Part shown: in pieces, positions 52,956 to 61,877 of the stretch
How the letters are laid out: each line of letters opens with the position of its first letter
How positions within the stretch are numbered: position 1 is the stretch's first letter
NCBI RefSeq assembly: GCF_016756495.1
Contig: NZ_AP023243.1
Coordinates: 6,948,501 to 7,012,500 of the forward strand
Direction: 5' to 3'
Length of the DNA: 64,000 bases
From: Mesorhizobium sp. 113-3-3
Lineage (GTDB): Bacteria; Pseudomonadota; Alphaproteobacteria; Rhizobiales; Rhizobiaceae
Made by a program: the position numbers and the translations under genes
Notes under the pieces: generated by a model
The model's database searches: none
Told to the model about the DNA's origin: nothing
What the model saw: only the letters and a program-made list of their open reading frames with translations

Positions 52956-53612
52956 ATGACAACGCTGACCGACGCCCCGCTGGCACCCCTGCTCGCTCGC
53001 CTCTTCGAAGAAGCCAATGCCGCGACCAGTTCCGCAGCGGCCGCACTCTCGCACGAGGAGCGGGCGCGCCTGCTCAACAGCAAGACCGAATATGTCGATT
53101 TCTACGGGCGGCTGAAGGACCTCTGGCTGGCGATCTCGCCGGAGACCGGCACGCTGCTCTACATGCTGGCGCGCAGCAGCGGCGCGCGCATCATCATCGA
53201 GTTCGGCACCTCGTTCGGCATCTCGACGCTCTATCTTGCGGCAGCGCTCAGGGACAATGGCGGCGGCCGCCTGATCACCACCGAATTCGAACCGTCCAAG
53301 GTGATGCGGGCCAAGGCCAATCTGACCGAGGGCGGCCTCATGGACCTGGTGGAGATCCGCGAGGGAGACGCGCTTGAAACGCTGAGCGGCGACCTCCCCG
53401 AGACGATCGACCTTTTGCTGCTCGACGGCGCCAAGGCGATCTACCCGGAGATCCTCAGCCTGGTCGAGAGCCGCTTGCGGCCAGGCGCCCTGGTCATCGC
53501 CGACAATGCCGATCTCTCGCCCGAATACCTGGAGCGGGTGCGCTCGCCGGCATCGGGCTACATGTCCACGCCGTTTGGCGAGGACGTCGAACTGTCCGTG
53601 CGGCTCAGTTGA
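52956..53612 (+). CDS. Class I SAM-dependent O-methyltransferase
   Basis: A 218-residue methyltransferase: SAM-binding motif I IIEFGTSFGISTLYLA, then RLITTEFEPSKVMRAKANL (motif II), DLLLLDGAKAIY (DG of motif III) and GALVIADNAD. This is the layout of cation-dependent catechol-type O-methyltransferases (methyltransferase 3/24 family). The start ATG has GGAGAG upstream. Natural substrate unknown; probably a small phenolic whose presence is sensed by the adjacent TetR protein. Confidence 0.88.
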   Translation: MTTLTDAPLAPLLARLFEEANAATSSAAAALSHEERARLLNSKTEYVDFYGRLKDLWLAISPETGTLLYMLARSSGARIIIEFGTSFGISTLYLAAALRDNGGGRLITTEFEPSKVMRAKANLTEGGLMDLVEIREGDALETLSGDLPETIDLLLLDGAKAIYPEILSLVESRLRPGALVIADNADLSPEYLERVRSPASGYMSTPFGEDVELSVRLS

Positions 53613-53623
53613 ACGCTTCCATC

Positions 53624-53648
53624 GCCGCATGGGTTTCAACCATGCGGC
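53624..53648. terminator. Hairpin after the O-methyltransferase gene
   Basis: GCCGCATGG, 7-base loop, CCATGCGGC: a perfect 9-bp stem 12 bases after the stop, with only a weak T-rich tail. The following 100 bases up to the MFS gene hold nothing recognisable. Confidence 0.45.
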
Positions 53649-53756
53649 TCAAATCTTCCTGTCGCTCCAGGCGACCGTAGGCGTTTACGTCAACCAACGC
53701 GCAACCCCCCTGGCCTTCGACAATGACAGTCGAGGCCACCATGCGCAGGTGACGTC

Positions 53757-55040
53757 ATGATCGACACGCTTCTTTCCTTCTTTCGCGCTGCCCCGCGCCC
53801 AGCCCTGTTGGGGCTTCTGCTTTTCTTCTGTGCCGGTTTCGCCGATGGCGCGCTGATGCCTTTCTTTCCGCTCTGGGCAAGCAGCGAGGCTGGCATTCCC
53901 GTCGGCGCGATCGGCCTGCTGTTCGGCTGCTATGCCGGCGGCGAACTGCTGGCGGCACCGCTGATCGGCGGTATTGCCGACCGGATCGGCCGGCGACCGG
54001 TGCTGATTGCCTCGTCGCTCGGCGTCGGCGCAGGCTTCCTGGCGCTGTTCTTCGTGCATGGCGTCGCCGTTACCGCGATCGTGCTGCTTCTGACCGGCAT
54101 GTGCGAATCCGTGCTTCATCCAACGATCCTGACCGCGATCGCCGATGTGACCGCGCCATCCGCACATCCACGCTGGTTCGGCCTGGCGCGCGTGAGTTCA
54201 AGCGCCGGGCAGATCTTGGGACCGGCCTGCGGCGCCCTGCTTGCGCTCGTGTCGCTGCGCAGCGTTTTCCTCGCTGGCGGCACGATGCTTGCGCTGGGCG
54301 GCATCGTGATGCTCTTCGCCCTCAACGAGACGATCGGCATCGGCCGCGCTGCCGGCGACGATCGCCACGACGAAGAAGGCGATGAAGACGAGGAGGAAGG
54401 TCTGTCCGCGCTGCTTCCGGCGTTCCGCGACGGCCGGCTGGCCAAGCTGCTGCTTTGGGTCGTGCTGTTCGAGGTCGCCGGCAACTGGATCGAGGCGGTG
54501 ATCCCGCTTTACGCGCAGGATGCCGGGACTTTGACGCCATCCGGCGTCGGCGCGCTGTTCGCCTATGCCGCCGCCCTGACGGTCGGCCTGCAGATGCTGG
54601 TCAGCCGCATGGTCGAGGCACGGTCAGCGCTGTGGCTGACCGTCGGCGCCGGCCTTGCGACGATACTTGCCTTCGCGCTGCTGGCCGCCTCGCCGGCGAT
54701 GCTGGCGTTGATCGGAGCCGTCAGCCTGTGCTCCATCGCGCAGATGCTGGTCGGGCCACTGGTGCCGACCGCCGTCAATGCGCTGGCACCGCCCGCACGG
54801 CGCGCCTCCTACATGGCGGCTTCGTCCGTGGCGGTCGACCTCAAGGACTCGCTTGGGCCTTCGATCGGGACGGCGCTTTACGCGCTGGCACCGCGCCTGC
54901 CCTGGATCGCCGGCATCCCGCTGGTGGCGATCGCATCGCTTGGCCTTGGCGCGGCCATCGGCCGGGCGCGCAATCCTTCGCGGCCGACCGAGGATGATGC
55001 CACGCCGCAACAGGGCTCAGCCGTCGAAAACTATCGCTGA
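53757..55040 (+). CDS. MFS transporter with acidic central loop
   Basis: A 427-residue, 12-helix major facilitator. The loop 2-3 motif is GGIADRIGRRPVLIASS, the MFS motif A. The central cytoplasmic loop carries a striking acidic run, GDDRHDEEGDEDEEEG, between helices 6 and 7. The second half has VVLFEVAGNWIEAVIPLYAQ. It resembles DHA1-type drug or metabolite exporters. It follows the methyltransferase by 144 bases in the same direction and could export the methylated product, but the spacing argues for its own promoter. Confidence 0.85.
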   Translation: MIDTLLSFFRAAPRPALLGLLLFFCAGFADGALMPFFPLWASSEAGIPVGAIGLLFGCYAGGELLAAPLIGGIADRIGRRPVLIASSLGVGAGFLALFFVHGVAVTAIVLLLTGMCESVLHPTILTAIADVTAPSAHPRWFGLARVSSSAGQILGPACGALLALVSLRSVFLAGGTMLALGGIVMLFALNETIGIGRAAGDDRHDEEGDEDEEEGLSALLPAFRDGRLAKLLLWVVLFEVAGNWIEAVIPLYAQDAGTLTPSGVGALFAYAAALTVGLQMLVSRMVEARSALWLTVGAGLATILAFALLAASPAMLALIGAVSLCSIAQMLVGPLVPTAVNALAPPARRASYMAASSVAVDLKDSLGPSIGTALYALAPRLPWIAGIPLVAIASLGLGAAIGRARNPSRPTEDDATPQQGSAVENYR

Positions 55041-55078
55041 GATATTCGGCGTCATTACACAGACGCGGGTCGACTGCC

Positions 55079-55987
55079 TCAGACGGGGCTGTCGACCATC
55101 TGCGAATTGCGGAACCGGGGCTTCGCGCCGTTGGCCGCGGGCGACGGACGATGCTCGCGAAACGCCATGGCAAGGGTGCGCAATGCATCGCGCGATTGAG
55201 CGTCCGAGAGCGTGGACAAGAGCATGATCTCCGACGCCGGCAGCGGCGGCAGGCCGAATTTACGGCTGACCTCGATGGTGCCGGGCGGAACCAGGCGAGA
55301 CGAGAAGGCCCCGGCGGCGAGGCCGGCGGAAACGGCCTCGGCAACGGCGAAGGAGCCGCAGCCGAGGAAAACCTGCGTCCACGGTATTCCTACCGCATCG
55401 AGCGTGCCGGTGATGACGTCGCGGATGCTGCAGGAAGGCGCGGAGGCGGCCAGCCGCAGCGGCTCGCCGGCGCGGTAGACGAAATCCGGCGTGGCGTACC
55501 AGCCGAAATGTTCGGGTGCCAGGACCTCGCCGTCGCGGCGGTCGTCCTCGCGACGGACGATCGCGGCATCGATGTCGCCACGATCGAACGCCGCGATCAA
55601 CTCGCGCGTATCATCGAGCCGCACCTCGATGGTCAAGGCCGGATCATGCGCATTGAGGCGCGCCAGCAAGGTCGGCACTTCGGCCCCGCCGACATGGGTG
55701 GCAATGCCCAGCCGAAAGTGGCGGCGAACAGCGGCGAGGCTGGCGACGGCCCGGTCGTGCGCGGCGAGGAAGTCGCGCGCCGGTTCGAGGAACACGGCAC
55801 CACGCGCTGAAAGGCGCACCAGCCGCGGCGTCCGCTCGATCAGCTTCTGCCCCACCCGATCCTCCAGCCGCTTCAGCTTGACACTGATTGCGCCTTGCGT
55901 GCTGCCCAATGCCTCGGCCGCGCGGGTGAAACTGCGTAACTCGGCGACGGCGACAAAGGCCTTCACCGCATCTACGTCCAACGTCAT
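55079..55987 (-). CDS. LysR family transcriptional regulator
   Basis: A 302-residue LysR regulator from ATG 55987 (MTLDVDAVKAFVAVAELRS). The helix-turn-helix reads FTRAAEALGSTQGAISVKLK and is followed by the linker helix and the periplasmic-binding-like effector domain (FRLGIATHVGGAEVPTLLAR onward). It diverges from the DHA2 exporter gene with a 143-base gap and is its probable activator. The usual T-N11-A site cannot be placed with confidence. Confidence 0.9.
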   Translation of the reverse strand: MTLDVDAVKAFVAVAELRSFTRAAEALGSTQGAISVKLKRLEDRVGQKLIERTPRLVRLSARGAVFLEPARDFLAAHDRAVASLAAVRRHFRLGIATHVGGAEVPTLLARLNAHDPALTIEVRLDDTRELIAAFDRGDIDAAIVRREDDRRDGEVLAPEHFGWYATPDFVYRAGEPLRLAASAPSCSIRDVITGTLDAVGIPWTQVFLGCGSFAVAEAVSAGLAAGAFSSRLVPPGTIEVSRKFGLPPLPASEIMLLSTLSDAQSRDALRTLAMAFREHRPSPAANGAKPRFRNSQMVDSPV

Positions 55988-56130
55988 GTCAGCTATCTCA
56001 CTTTGTTGTCTCTGAAATAGCCAATCATGCAATTCCAAAATGATCAAGCCTCGCCTACCGTGGCGCTTCGGCACCAGCGAGCAGCCCTTGCAGGCCTGCC
56101 GGTAGCGTCCACAGAGCGAAAGGTTTGATC

Positions 56131-57639
56131 ATGCCCACTGCCCTCACCCGTCGAGGCATCGTCGTTCTGTTGGCCGCCTGCCTGGCATGCCTGATGTTCG
56201 GGCTGGAGATTTCAAGCGTGCCCACCATCCTGCCGACACTGGAGCAAGAGCTGCACGCCGATTTCAGGCAACTGCAATGGGTGATGAACGCCTACACGAT
56301 CGCGGTCACCACCGTGCTGATGGCGGTCGGCACCATCGCGGACCGCTACGGACGCAAGCGCGTCTTCCTGGTCTCCATCGCTGCCTTCGGCCTGATGTCG
56401 CTGATCTGCGGCCTGGCGGACGATGTGTCGACCCTGATCATCGCCCGGTTCCTGCAGGGCTTGAGCGGCGGCGCGATGCTGATCTGCCAGCTCGCCGTGC
56501 TGTCGCACGCATTCAGGGAAGGGCGTGAGCGCGCCGTCGCCTGGGGCTGGTGGGGCGTCATCTTCGGTGTCGGCCTCGGCTTCGGGCCTATCATCGGCGG
56601 TGGCATCGTCGCGGCCTCGAGCTGGGAATGGGTGTTCCTCATCCATGTGCCGGCAGCGGCCGTGGCCTTCGTGCTGGCTTTGACCGGTGTCCATGAATCG
56701 AAGGACCCGCAGGCGGGCAAGCTCGACCTGGCGGGCATCGTGACACTGGCGCCGTCGGTCTTCTGCCTGGTCTTCTACATCACGCAGGGGCCGGACCTTG
56801 GTTTCGCCAGTCCGGCCGCGCTGACGATCCTCGGCATCTCGGCCGCGAGCTTCATCGCCTTCCTCATCGCCGAGCGGGTCAGCAAACGGCCGATGTTCGA
56901 TTTCTCGGTCTTCCGCATCCGGCCGTTCTCCGGCGCGATCGTCGGCTCGGCCGCCATGAACCTCTCCTACTGGCCGTTCATGATCTACCTGCCGATCTGG
57001 TTCCATGCCGGACTGGGCTATGACAGCGTCTCCACCGGTCTTGCCTTGCTTGCCTACACGCTGCCGACGCTCGTCATGCCGCCCCTGGCGGAGCGGCTTT
57101 CGCTGCGCTACCAGCCCGGCATCATCATTCCGGCCGGGCTCGCCATCATCGGCGTCGGCTTCATCGTGATGAAGCTCGGCAGCGCCGCCGGGCGGCCGGA
57201 TTGGCTGACGATGCTGCCCGGCTGCCTGATCGCCGGAGCCGGTCTTGGCATCACCAACACGCCCGTCACCAACACGACGACCGGCTCCGTTTCGAGCGAC
57301 AGGGCGGGCATGGCCTCGGGCATCGACATGAGCGCCCGCATGGTTTCGCTGGCGGTGAACATAGCGGTGATGGGCTTCATCCTGGCGAGCGGCGTGCTGG
57401 CGTATCTGGGCACAGCACTGCCCGACCTCGACGCCAGCCAGCTGCGTCTCTTCGCCGACGGGATCGCGGCCGGAAATCCCAACCCCGGTCTTGCCGATGC
57501 AGTCGTCCACGATGCGCTGCGCAACGGCTTTGGCTTGGCGATGCTCTATGGCGGCATCGGCGTCTGGATCATGGCCGCCATCAGCTTTGTAAGCTTCAAC
57601 GCCCGAAGGGTCCAGACAGAGGTTCAGTGTCCCGATTGA
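56131..57639 (+). CDS. MFS drug-resistance transporter, EmrB/QacA (DHA2) type
   Basis: A 502-residue protein with about 14 hydrophobic segments. It has VPTILPTLEQELHADFRQLQ, WVMNAYTIAVTTVLMAVGTI and motif A GTIADRYGRKRVFLVS, typical of 14-helix drug:proton antiporters. The start is ATG 56131. No membrane-fusion partner gene is next to it, so it probably works alone in the inner membrane. It is controlled in all likelihood by the divergent LysR protein. Confidence 0.9.
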   Translation: MPTALTRRGIVVLLAACLACLMFGLEISSVPTILPTLEQELHADFRQLQWVMNAYTIAVTTVLMAVGTIADRYGRKRVFLVSIAAFGLMSLICGLADDVSTLIIARFLQGLSGGAMLICQLAVLSHAFREGRERAVAWGWWGVIFGVGLGFGPIIGGGIVAASSWEWVFLIHVPAAAVAFVLALTGVHESKDPQAGKLDLAGIVTLAPSVFCLVFYITQGPDLGFASPAALTILGISAASFIAFLIAERVSKRPMFDFSVFRIRPFSGAIVGSAAMNLSYWPFMIYLPIWFHAGLGYDSVSTGLALLAYTLPTLVMPPLAERLSLRYQPGIIIPAGLAIIGVGFIVMKLGSAAGRPDWLTMLPGCLIAGAGLGITNTPVTNTTTGSVSSDRAGMASGIDMSARMVSLAVNIAVMGFILASGVLAYLGTALPDLDASQLRLFADGIAAGNPNPGLADAVVHDALRNGFGLAMLYGGIGVWIMAAISFVSFNARRVQTEVQCPD

Positions 57640-57656
57640 ACGGGCGACGCCGGCAC

Positions 57657-58316
57657 TCAGTTGTTGGTCTGCAACGGGTCGCTGCCGATCTTGGACAGGA
57701 GGATCACCGCCTGGGTGCGGCTGTCGACGCCGAGCTTCTGCAGGATGGCCGAGACATGCGCCTTGATGGTCGCCTCGGAGACGCCTAGCTCATAGGCGAT
57801 CTGCTTGTTGAGCAAGCCTTCGGCCAGCATGCCGAGCACGCGGGTCTGCTGCGGCGTCAGCGCCTGCAGCCGCTTGATCAGGTCCGATATTTCGGGATCG
57901 CGCTCGACGCCGAGATCGACGCCGACAGGCGCGGCGATGTCGCCGGCCAGCACCGATTGCACGGCGTTGCGGATCTCCTCCATGCTGGCCGATTTGGAGA
58001 TGAAGCCGGATGCGCCAAGATCGAGTGCGCGCCTGATGGTCGCCGGATCGTCATGCGCCGAGACCACGATAAGCGGCACCGCCGGATGGATGCCGCGCAG
58101 CGAAATCAGGCCTGAGAGGCCGCTGGCGCCCGGCATCGACAAATCGAGCAGCACCAGATCGACATCCTCATTAGCCACAACCAATGCCTTGGCGCTTTCG
58201 AAATCGCCGGCCTCGTGGATGGCCGCGACATTGCCGATGCCGGCAAGCGCTTCGCGCAGCGCACCGCGAAACAGCGGGTGATCGTCGGCGATAACGAAAG
58301 AATAGCCTGACGGCAA
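57657..58316 (-). CDS. NarL/LuxR-type response regulator
   Basis: A 219-residue two-domain regulator. The receiver domain (1-125) has the acidic pair DD (11-12), phospho-acceptor Asp58 in VLLDLSMPG, Ser/Thr in VVSAHDD and Lys in FISKSAS. The C-terminal LuxR helix-turn-helix (about 150-210) reads LTPQQTRVLGMLAEGLLNKQ, then IAYELGVSEATIKAHVSAIL. No kinase is adjacent. The symporter-type hybrid kinase at 48.7 kb is the only kinase in the window and similar kinases pair with NarL-type regulators, so it is a candidate partner. Confidence 0.92.
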   Translation of the reverse strand: MPSGYSFVIADDHPLFRGALREALAGIGNVAAIHEAGDFESAKALVVANEDVDLVLLDLSMPGASGLSGLISLRGIHPAVPLIVVSAHDDPATIRRALDLGASGFISKSASMEEIRNAVQSVLAGDIAAPVGVDLGVERDPEISDLIKRLQALTPQQTRVLGMLAEGLLNKQIAYELGVSEATIKAHVSAILQKLGVDSRTQAVILLSKIGSDPLQTNN

Positions 58317-58442
58317 ATGTTCCTCCCCGAATCCCGTCGATGATTTTTAAGCTTTTCGGGACCAGTCGGACGATTATGAGGGGCCGCGCGCTGTTTTCAA
58401 GCGGCAAAACCAGGGCGCCGTGTTTTCCCTTGCCTATGGCCC

Positions 58443-58877
58443 TCAGGTCTTCTGCGAATTGAGCTGCGCGCCGTTGCCGTTATCCTTGTCCATTTCCTTG
58501 ACGATGCCCATGAAGCCCTTCAGGAAGCGCTCCATGTAGCTCATCGTCTTGTTGAAATCCTCCTCGCTCGGCAGTTTCGATTCCAGCCGGGCGGAGAGCG
58601 AATTCTCGAGCTTGGTGACGCGCTCGTCCATTGCTTTCACCGAGGTCTGCAGGCGGTCGATTTCGTCCTGGAAAGCAGCGCGTTCGTCGGCCGCCACCTT
58701 GCAGACGAGCTGGCCCGAACGTTCCTCGCAGATCGACATCGCGCCGGTCTGGGTATCCATGCGGACATAGCCGTTGGCGGACTTTTCCAACCGGTAGCGG
58801 TCGGTTTCTTCCGAATAGGCGGAGGCCGCTACCAGTGAAACGAGCGCGGCGGGGATCAAGATGTGTTGCAGACGCAT
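58443..58877 (-). CDS. Hypothetical secreted coiled-coil protein
   Basis: A 144-residue protein from ATG 58877 with GGAGG five bases upstream. Signal peptide: MRLQHILIPAALVSLVAASA. The mature part has YRLEKSANGYVRMDTQTGAM, then SICEERSGQLVCKVAADERA with two Cys, and a heptad-like coiled coil (FQDEIDRLQTSVKAMDERVT onward) leading to a hydrophilic tail. The N-terminal segment is common in small rhizobial periplasmic proteins of unknown role. It is upstream of the response regulator on the same strand, 126 bases away. Confidence 0.7.
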   Translation of the reverse strand: MRLQHILIPAALVSLVAASAYSEETDRYRLEKSANGYVRMDTQTGAMSICEERSGQLVCKVAADERAAFQDEIDRLQTSVKAMDERVTKLENSLSARLESKLPSEEDFNKTMSYMERFLKGFMGIVKEMDKDNGNGAQLNSQKT

Positions 58878-58984
58878 GTTGTCCTCCATGGCCAAAGCCT
58901 GAAATATCGCATGTTTGCGCCGGAAATGGGGAAGACCCTTGGCGTGGCCTTCCCCGCACGACTGGTTCGGACTATAGCGCAACC

Positions 58985-59335
58985 ATGTCTCAGTTTATCT
59001 ACAAGATAACCCCGCAAGCACTTTGGCGCGAGGCCGAAGCGAATGGCCGCTTCACCGGCGCGCCGATCGACGTCGCCGACGGCTTCATCCACTTCTCCAC
59101 GGCAGCGCAGGTCCGGGAAACCGCGGCAAAGCATTTTTCCGGCCAGACAGACCTTCTGCTGGCCGCCATCGACGACGCCAGCCTGGGCGACGCCCTGAAA
59201 TACGAGGTTTCGCGCGGCGGAGCGCTGTTTCCGCATCTCTATGGCGTGCTGGAGTTGAACGCCGTGCTGTGGGTCAAGCCGCTGCCGCTTGGCGCCGATG
59301 GCGTGCATCAATTCCCGCCGCTGGAGGATGAATGA
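58985..59335 (+). CDS. DUF952 domain protein
   Basis: A 116-residue soluble protein starting at ATG 58985: FIYKITPQALWREAEANGRF, then GAPIDVADGFIHFSTAAQVR, KYEVSRGGALFPHLYGVLEL and a closing V.W...L. This is the complete DUF952 pattern, a fold related to ADP-ribosyltransferase-like small domains. Function unknown. It overlaps pyrD by ATGA, an arrangement that implies translational coupling. Confidence 0.88.
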   Translation: MSQFIYKITPQALWREAEANGRFTGAPIDVADGFIHFSTAAQVRETAAKHFSGQTDLLLAAIDDASLGDALKYEVSRGGALFPHLYGVLELNAVLWVKPLPLGADGVHQFPPLEDE

Positions 59336-60411
59336 GCGTGCTCGACCGGTTCGGCCAAAAACTGCTGTTTGCCTTCGATCCGGAAACCGCACATGGCCTG
59401 TCGATCGCGGCGCTGCGATGCGGCCTGCCAGCCGGCGCGCGGACGGTGCGCGACACCAGGCTGAAGATCAGCCTTTGCGGCCTCGATTTCCCCAACCCGC
59501 TCGGCATGGCAGCTGGCTACGACAAAAACGCCGAGGTGCCCGATGCACTGCTTGGCCTCGGTTTCGGCTTTGCCGAGGTCGGCACGATCACGCCGCTGCC
59601 GCAGGCCGGCAACCCGAAGCCGCGCATCTTCCGGCTGACGGCGGATGAGGCGGTGATCAACCGGCTGGGCTTCAACAATGAGGGCCATGCGGCGGCCGAA
59701 AAACGCCTTGCCGGCCGCAAGGGGCGCCCTGGCATTGTCGGCGTCAATATCGGCGCCAACAAGGACAGCACCGACCGCATCGGCGACTATGAGCGCGGCG
59801 TCGCGCTTTTCGCGCGCTACGCCAGCTATTTGACCGTGAACATCTCCTCGCCCAACACACCCGGCCTGCGCAACATGCAAGCGCGCGAGCAGCTCGGCGA
59901 ACTTTTGTCGCGAGTCATGGCTGCGCGTGCGTCGGCCGCGGCCCAACCGCCGGTCTTCCTCAAGATCGCGCCGGATCTGGTCGAGGCCGAGCTGGAGGAC
60001 ATCGCCGCCGAGGTCGTTGAAAAACGGATCGACGGCGTCATCGTCTCCAACACCACCATTTCGCGGCCGCCGCTGCGCAGCGGCAATGCGGCGCGCGAAG
60101 CCGGCGGGCTTTCGGGAAAACCGCTGTTCGAACGCTCGACCATCGTGCTGGCGAAGATGCGCAAGCTGCTTGGTCCGGACATCGTCATTGTCGGCGTGGG
60201 CGGCGTCGATTCCGCGGAGGCTGCGCTGGAGAAGATCCGTGCGGGTGCGGATCTGGTGCAGCTCTACACCGGCATGATCTATGCCGGACCCGCACTGCCG
60301 GGCCGGATCGTCGCCGGCATGGCGCGCTTTTGCGAGACGGAGCGGCTGAAATCCATCCGCGAGTTGCGCGACAGGCACCTCGATCGGTGGGCATCCAAGC
60401 CGCTCAGCTGA
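59332..60411 (+). CDS. pyrD: Dihydroorotate dehydrogenase (quinone)
   Basis: A 359-residue class 2 enzyme: N-terminal membrane-associating helices, then NPLGMAAGYDKNAEVPDALL, VGTITPLPQAGNPKPRIFRL, the NISSPNTPGLR loop with the catalytic Ser, VSNTTISRP, and FMN-phosphate binding near GVGGVDSAEAALEKI. It oxidises dihydroorotate to orotate with ubiquinone in pyrimidine synthesis. Its start overlaps the DUF952 stop; its 3' end overlaps the convergent MATE gene by 8 bases. Confidence 0.95.
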   Translation: MSVLDRFGQKLLFAFDPETAHGLSIAALRCGLPAGARTVRDTRLKISLCGLDFPNPLGMAAGYDKNAEVPDALLGLGFGFAEVGTITPLPQAGNPKPRIFRLTADEAVINRLGFNNEGHAAAEKRLAGRKGRPGIVGVNIGANKDSTDRIGDYERGVALFARYASYLTVNISSPNTPGLRNMQAREQLGELLSRVMAARASAAAQPPVFLKIAPDLVEAELEDIAAEVVEKRIDGVIVSNTTISRPPLRSGNAAREAGGLSGKPLFERSTIVLAKMRKLLGPDIVIVGVGGVDSAEAALEKIRAGADLVQLYTGMIYAGPALPGRIVAGMARFCETERLKSIRELRDRHLDRWASKPLS

Positions 60412-61819
60412 ACGCCGTGCGCACCCGAAATTGCAGAATCGTCAGCAGGCTGAAGCCGCGCGCCAGCAGGAAGACGTGCAGCGCCGCCCACAGGCCGTGA
60501 TTGCCGAAGGCAGGGGCCAGCGTCAGCAGCGCGACGGCAAAGACCAGGAACGACAGCAGCATCATGTTGCGCATGTCGCGCGACCAGGTCGCCCCGATGA
60601 AGACGCCATCCATCTGGAACGCCAGCACGCCGCTGAGCGCCGTGAACGCCGCCCAGGGCAAGTAGGTGTCGGCCACCGAGCGGACCTCCTGTGACGTCGT
60701 CACGATGGCGACCAGATTGGCGCCGGCCGACAGCAGCACCAGCGTCGCGGCGCCGGCCAGCCCGAATCCCCAGAACAGGGTCAGCCTCACCGCCTGTCGG
60801 AAGGGCTGCTCGGCCCGCGCGCCGACGGCGCGGCCCGCGAGCTGTTCGGCGGCGGTGGCAAAACCGTCGAGGAAATAGCCGGCGACGAGGAAGAAATTCA
60901 TCAGCACCGCATTGGCGGCCAGCGTCACCGTGCCGAACTGCGCGCCCTGGCGGGTGAACAGCGCGAAGGCGGCAAGCAGTGAGAAGGAGCGGATCATGAT
61001 GTCGCGGTTGAGCGACAGCATGCGCAGGAAGGCCGTCATGTCGAGCAGCCGATGGCGCGGCAAGGGCGGGGCCGCGCGGAAGCGGCGGACCACTATGGCG
61101 AGACCCAGCAGCATGGCCAGGAATTCGCCCGTCACGGTTGCCCATGCGACGCCGGCGACGCCCCAGCCAAGTTCCAGGCCAAACAGGAAACAGAGCCCGA
61201 TGTTGATGCCGTTGAGCACCAGCTGCAGCACAAGGCCGAGCCCACCCTCGCCGCGCCCCAGCACATAGCCGAGAATGGCGTAGTTGATCAGCGAGAACGG
61301 GGCGGCGAGCAGCCTGATCCTGATGTAGACGCCCATCGCCTCGCTGACGCGCGGTTCGGCGCCCATGAACCACTGGCCGCCGACGGCGATCAGCGGCGAA
61401 AGCGCCGCCAGCACGATGCCGGCGACGACCGCGATCAGCACGGCGCGCCAGAATACGGCCTGCTCCTCGAGCGCGTCGCCACGCCCGAAAGCCTGGGCGA
61501 CGAGGCCGGTGGTGCCCGAACGCAGGAAATTGAAGCTGGTGAAGACGACGTCGAAAACAAGCGCGCCCGCCGCAAGGCCGCCGAGCAAAGCCGCGTCGCC
61601 GAACTGCCCGACAACAGCCGTGTCGACCAGGCCAAGCATCGGCGTCGTCAGATAGGCGAGCGTCATCGGCACCGCTATGGCGAGCACGGAACGGTTGGTG
61701 ACGACAAAAGATCTGGCGTCGACTGGAATTGCGCCCTTGTCCAAGGGATTGCTGCCTTGCGGATTTGCGGCTTGATCGAAGAGCCGATGTGCCCCATTTT
61801 CCGGCCACCGCGCAATCAT
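60404..61819 (-). CDS. MATE family efflux transporter (DinF-like)
   Basis: A protein of about 471 residues from ATG 61819 (the frame extends to 61879, over the divergent gene's start). Twelve hydrophobic segments in two related halves; the opening VLAIAVPMTLAYLTTPMLGL and VDTAVVGQFGDAALLGGLA segments are diagnostic of MATE/DinF. The second half has GAQFGTVTLAANAVLMNFFL and FATAAEQLAGRAVGAR. It exports cationic compounds using an ion gradient. Substrate unknown. It shares a 58-base promoter gap with the deacetylase-like gene. Confidence 0.88.
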   Translation of the reverse strand: MIARWPENGAHRLFDQAANPQGSNPLDKGAIPVDARSFVVTNRSVLAIAVPMTLAYLTTPMLGLVDTAVVGQFGDAALLGGLAAGALVFDVVFTSFNFLRSGTTGLVAQAFGRGDALEEQAVFWRAVLIAVVAGIVLAALSPLIAVGGQWFMGAEPRVSEAMGVYIRIRLLAAPFSLINYAILGYVLGRGEGGLGLVLQLVLNGINIGLCFLFGLELGWGVAGVAWATVTGEFLAMLLGLAIVVRRFRAAPPLPRHRLLDMTAFLRMLSLNRDIMIRSFSLLAAFALFTRQGAQFGTVTLAANAVLMNFFLVAGYFLDGFATAAEQLAGRAVGARAEQPFRQAVRLTLFWGFGLAGAATLVLLSAGANLVAIVTTSQEVRSVADTYLPWAAFTALSGVLAFQMDGVFIGATWSRDMRNMMLLSFLVFAVALLTLAPAFGNHGLWAALHVFLLARGFSLLTILQFRVRTAFS

Positions 61820-61877
61820 TCTTCCCACGATGGCCAACCGAAATTCCGGTCTGGCGCGAAGCCGCTGGATTCCGTTC

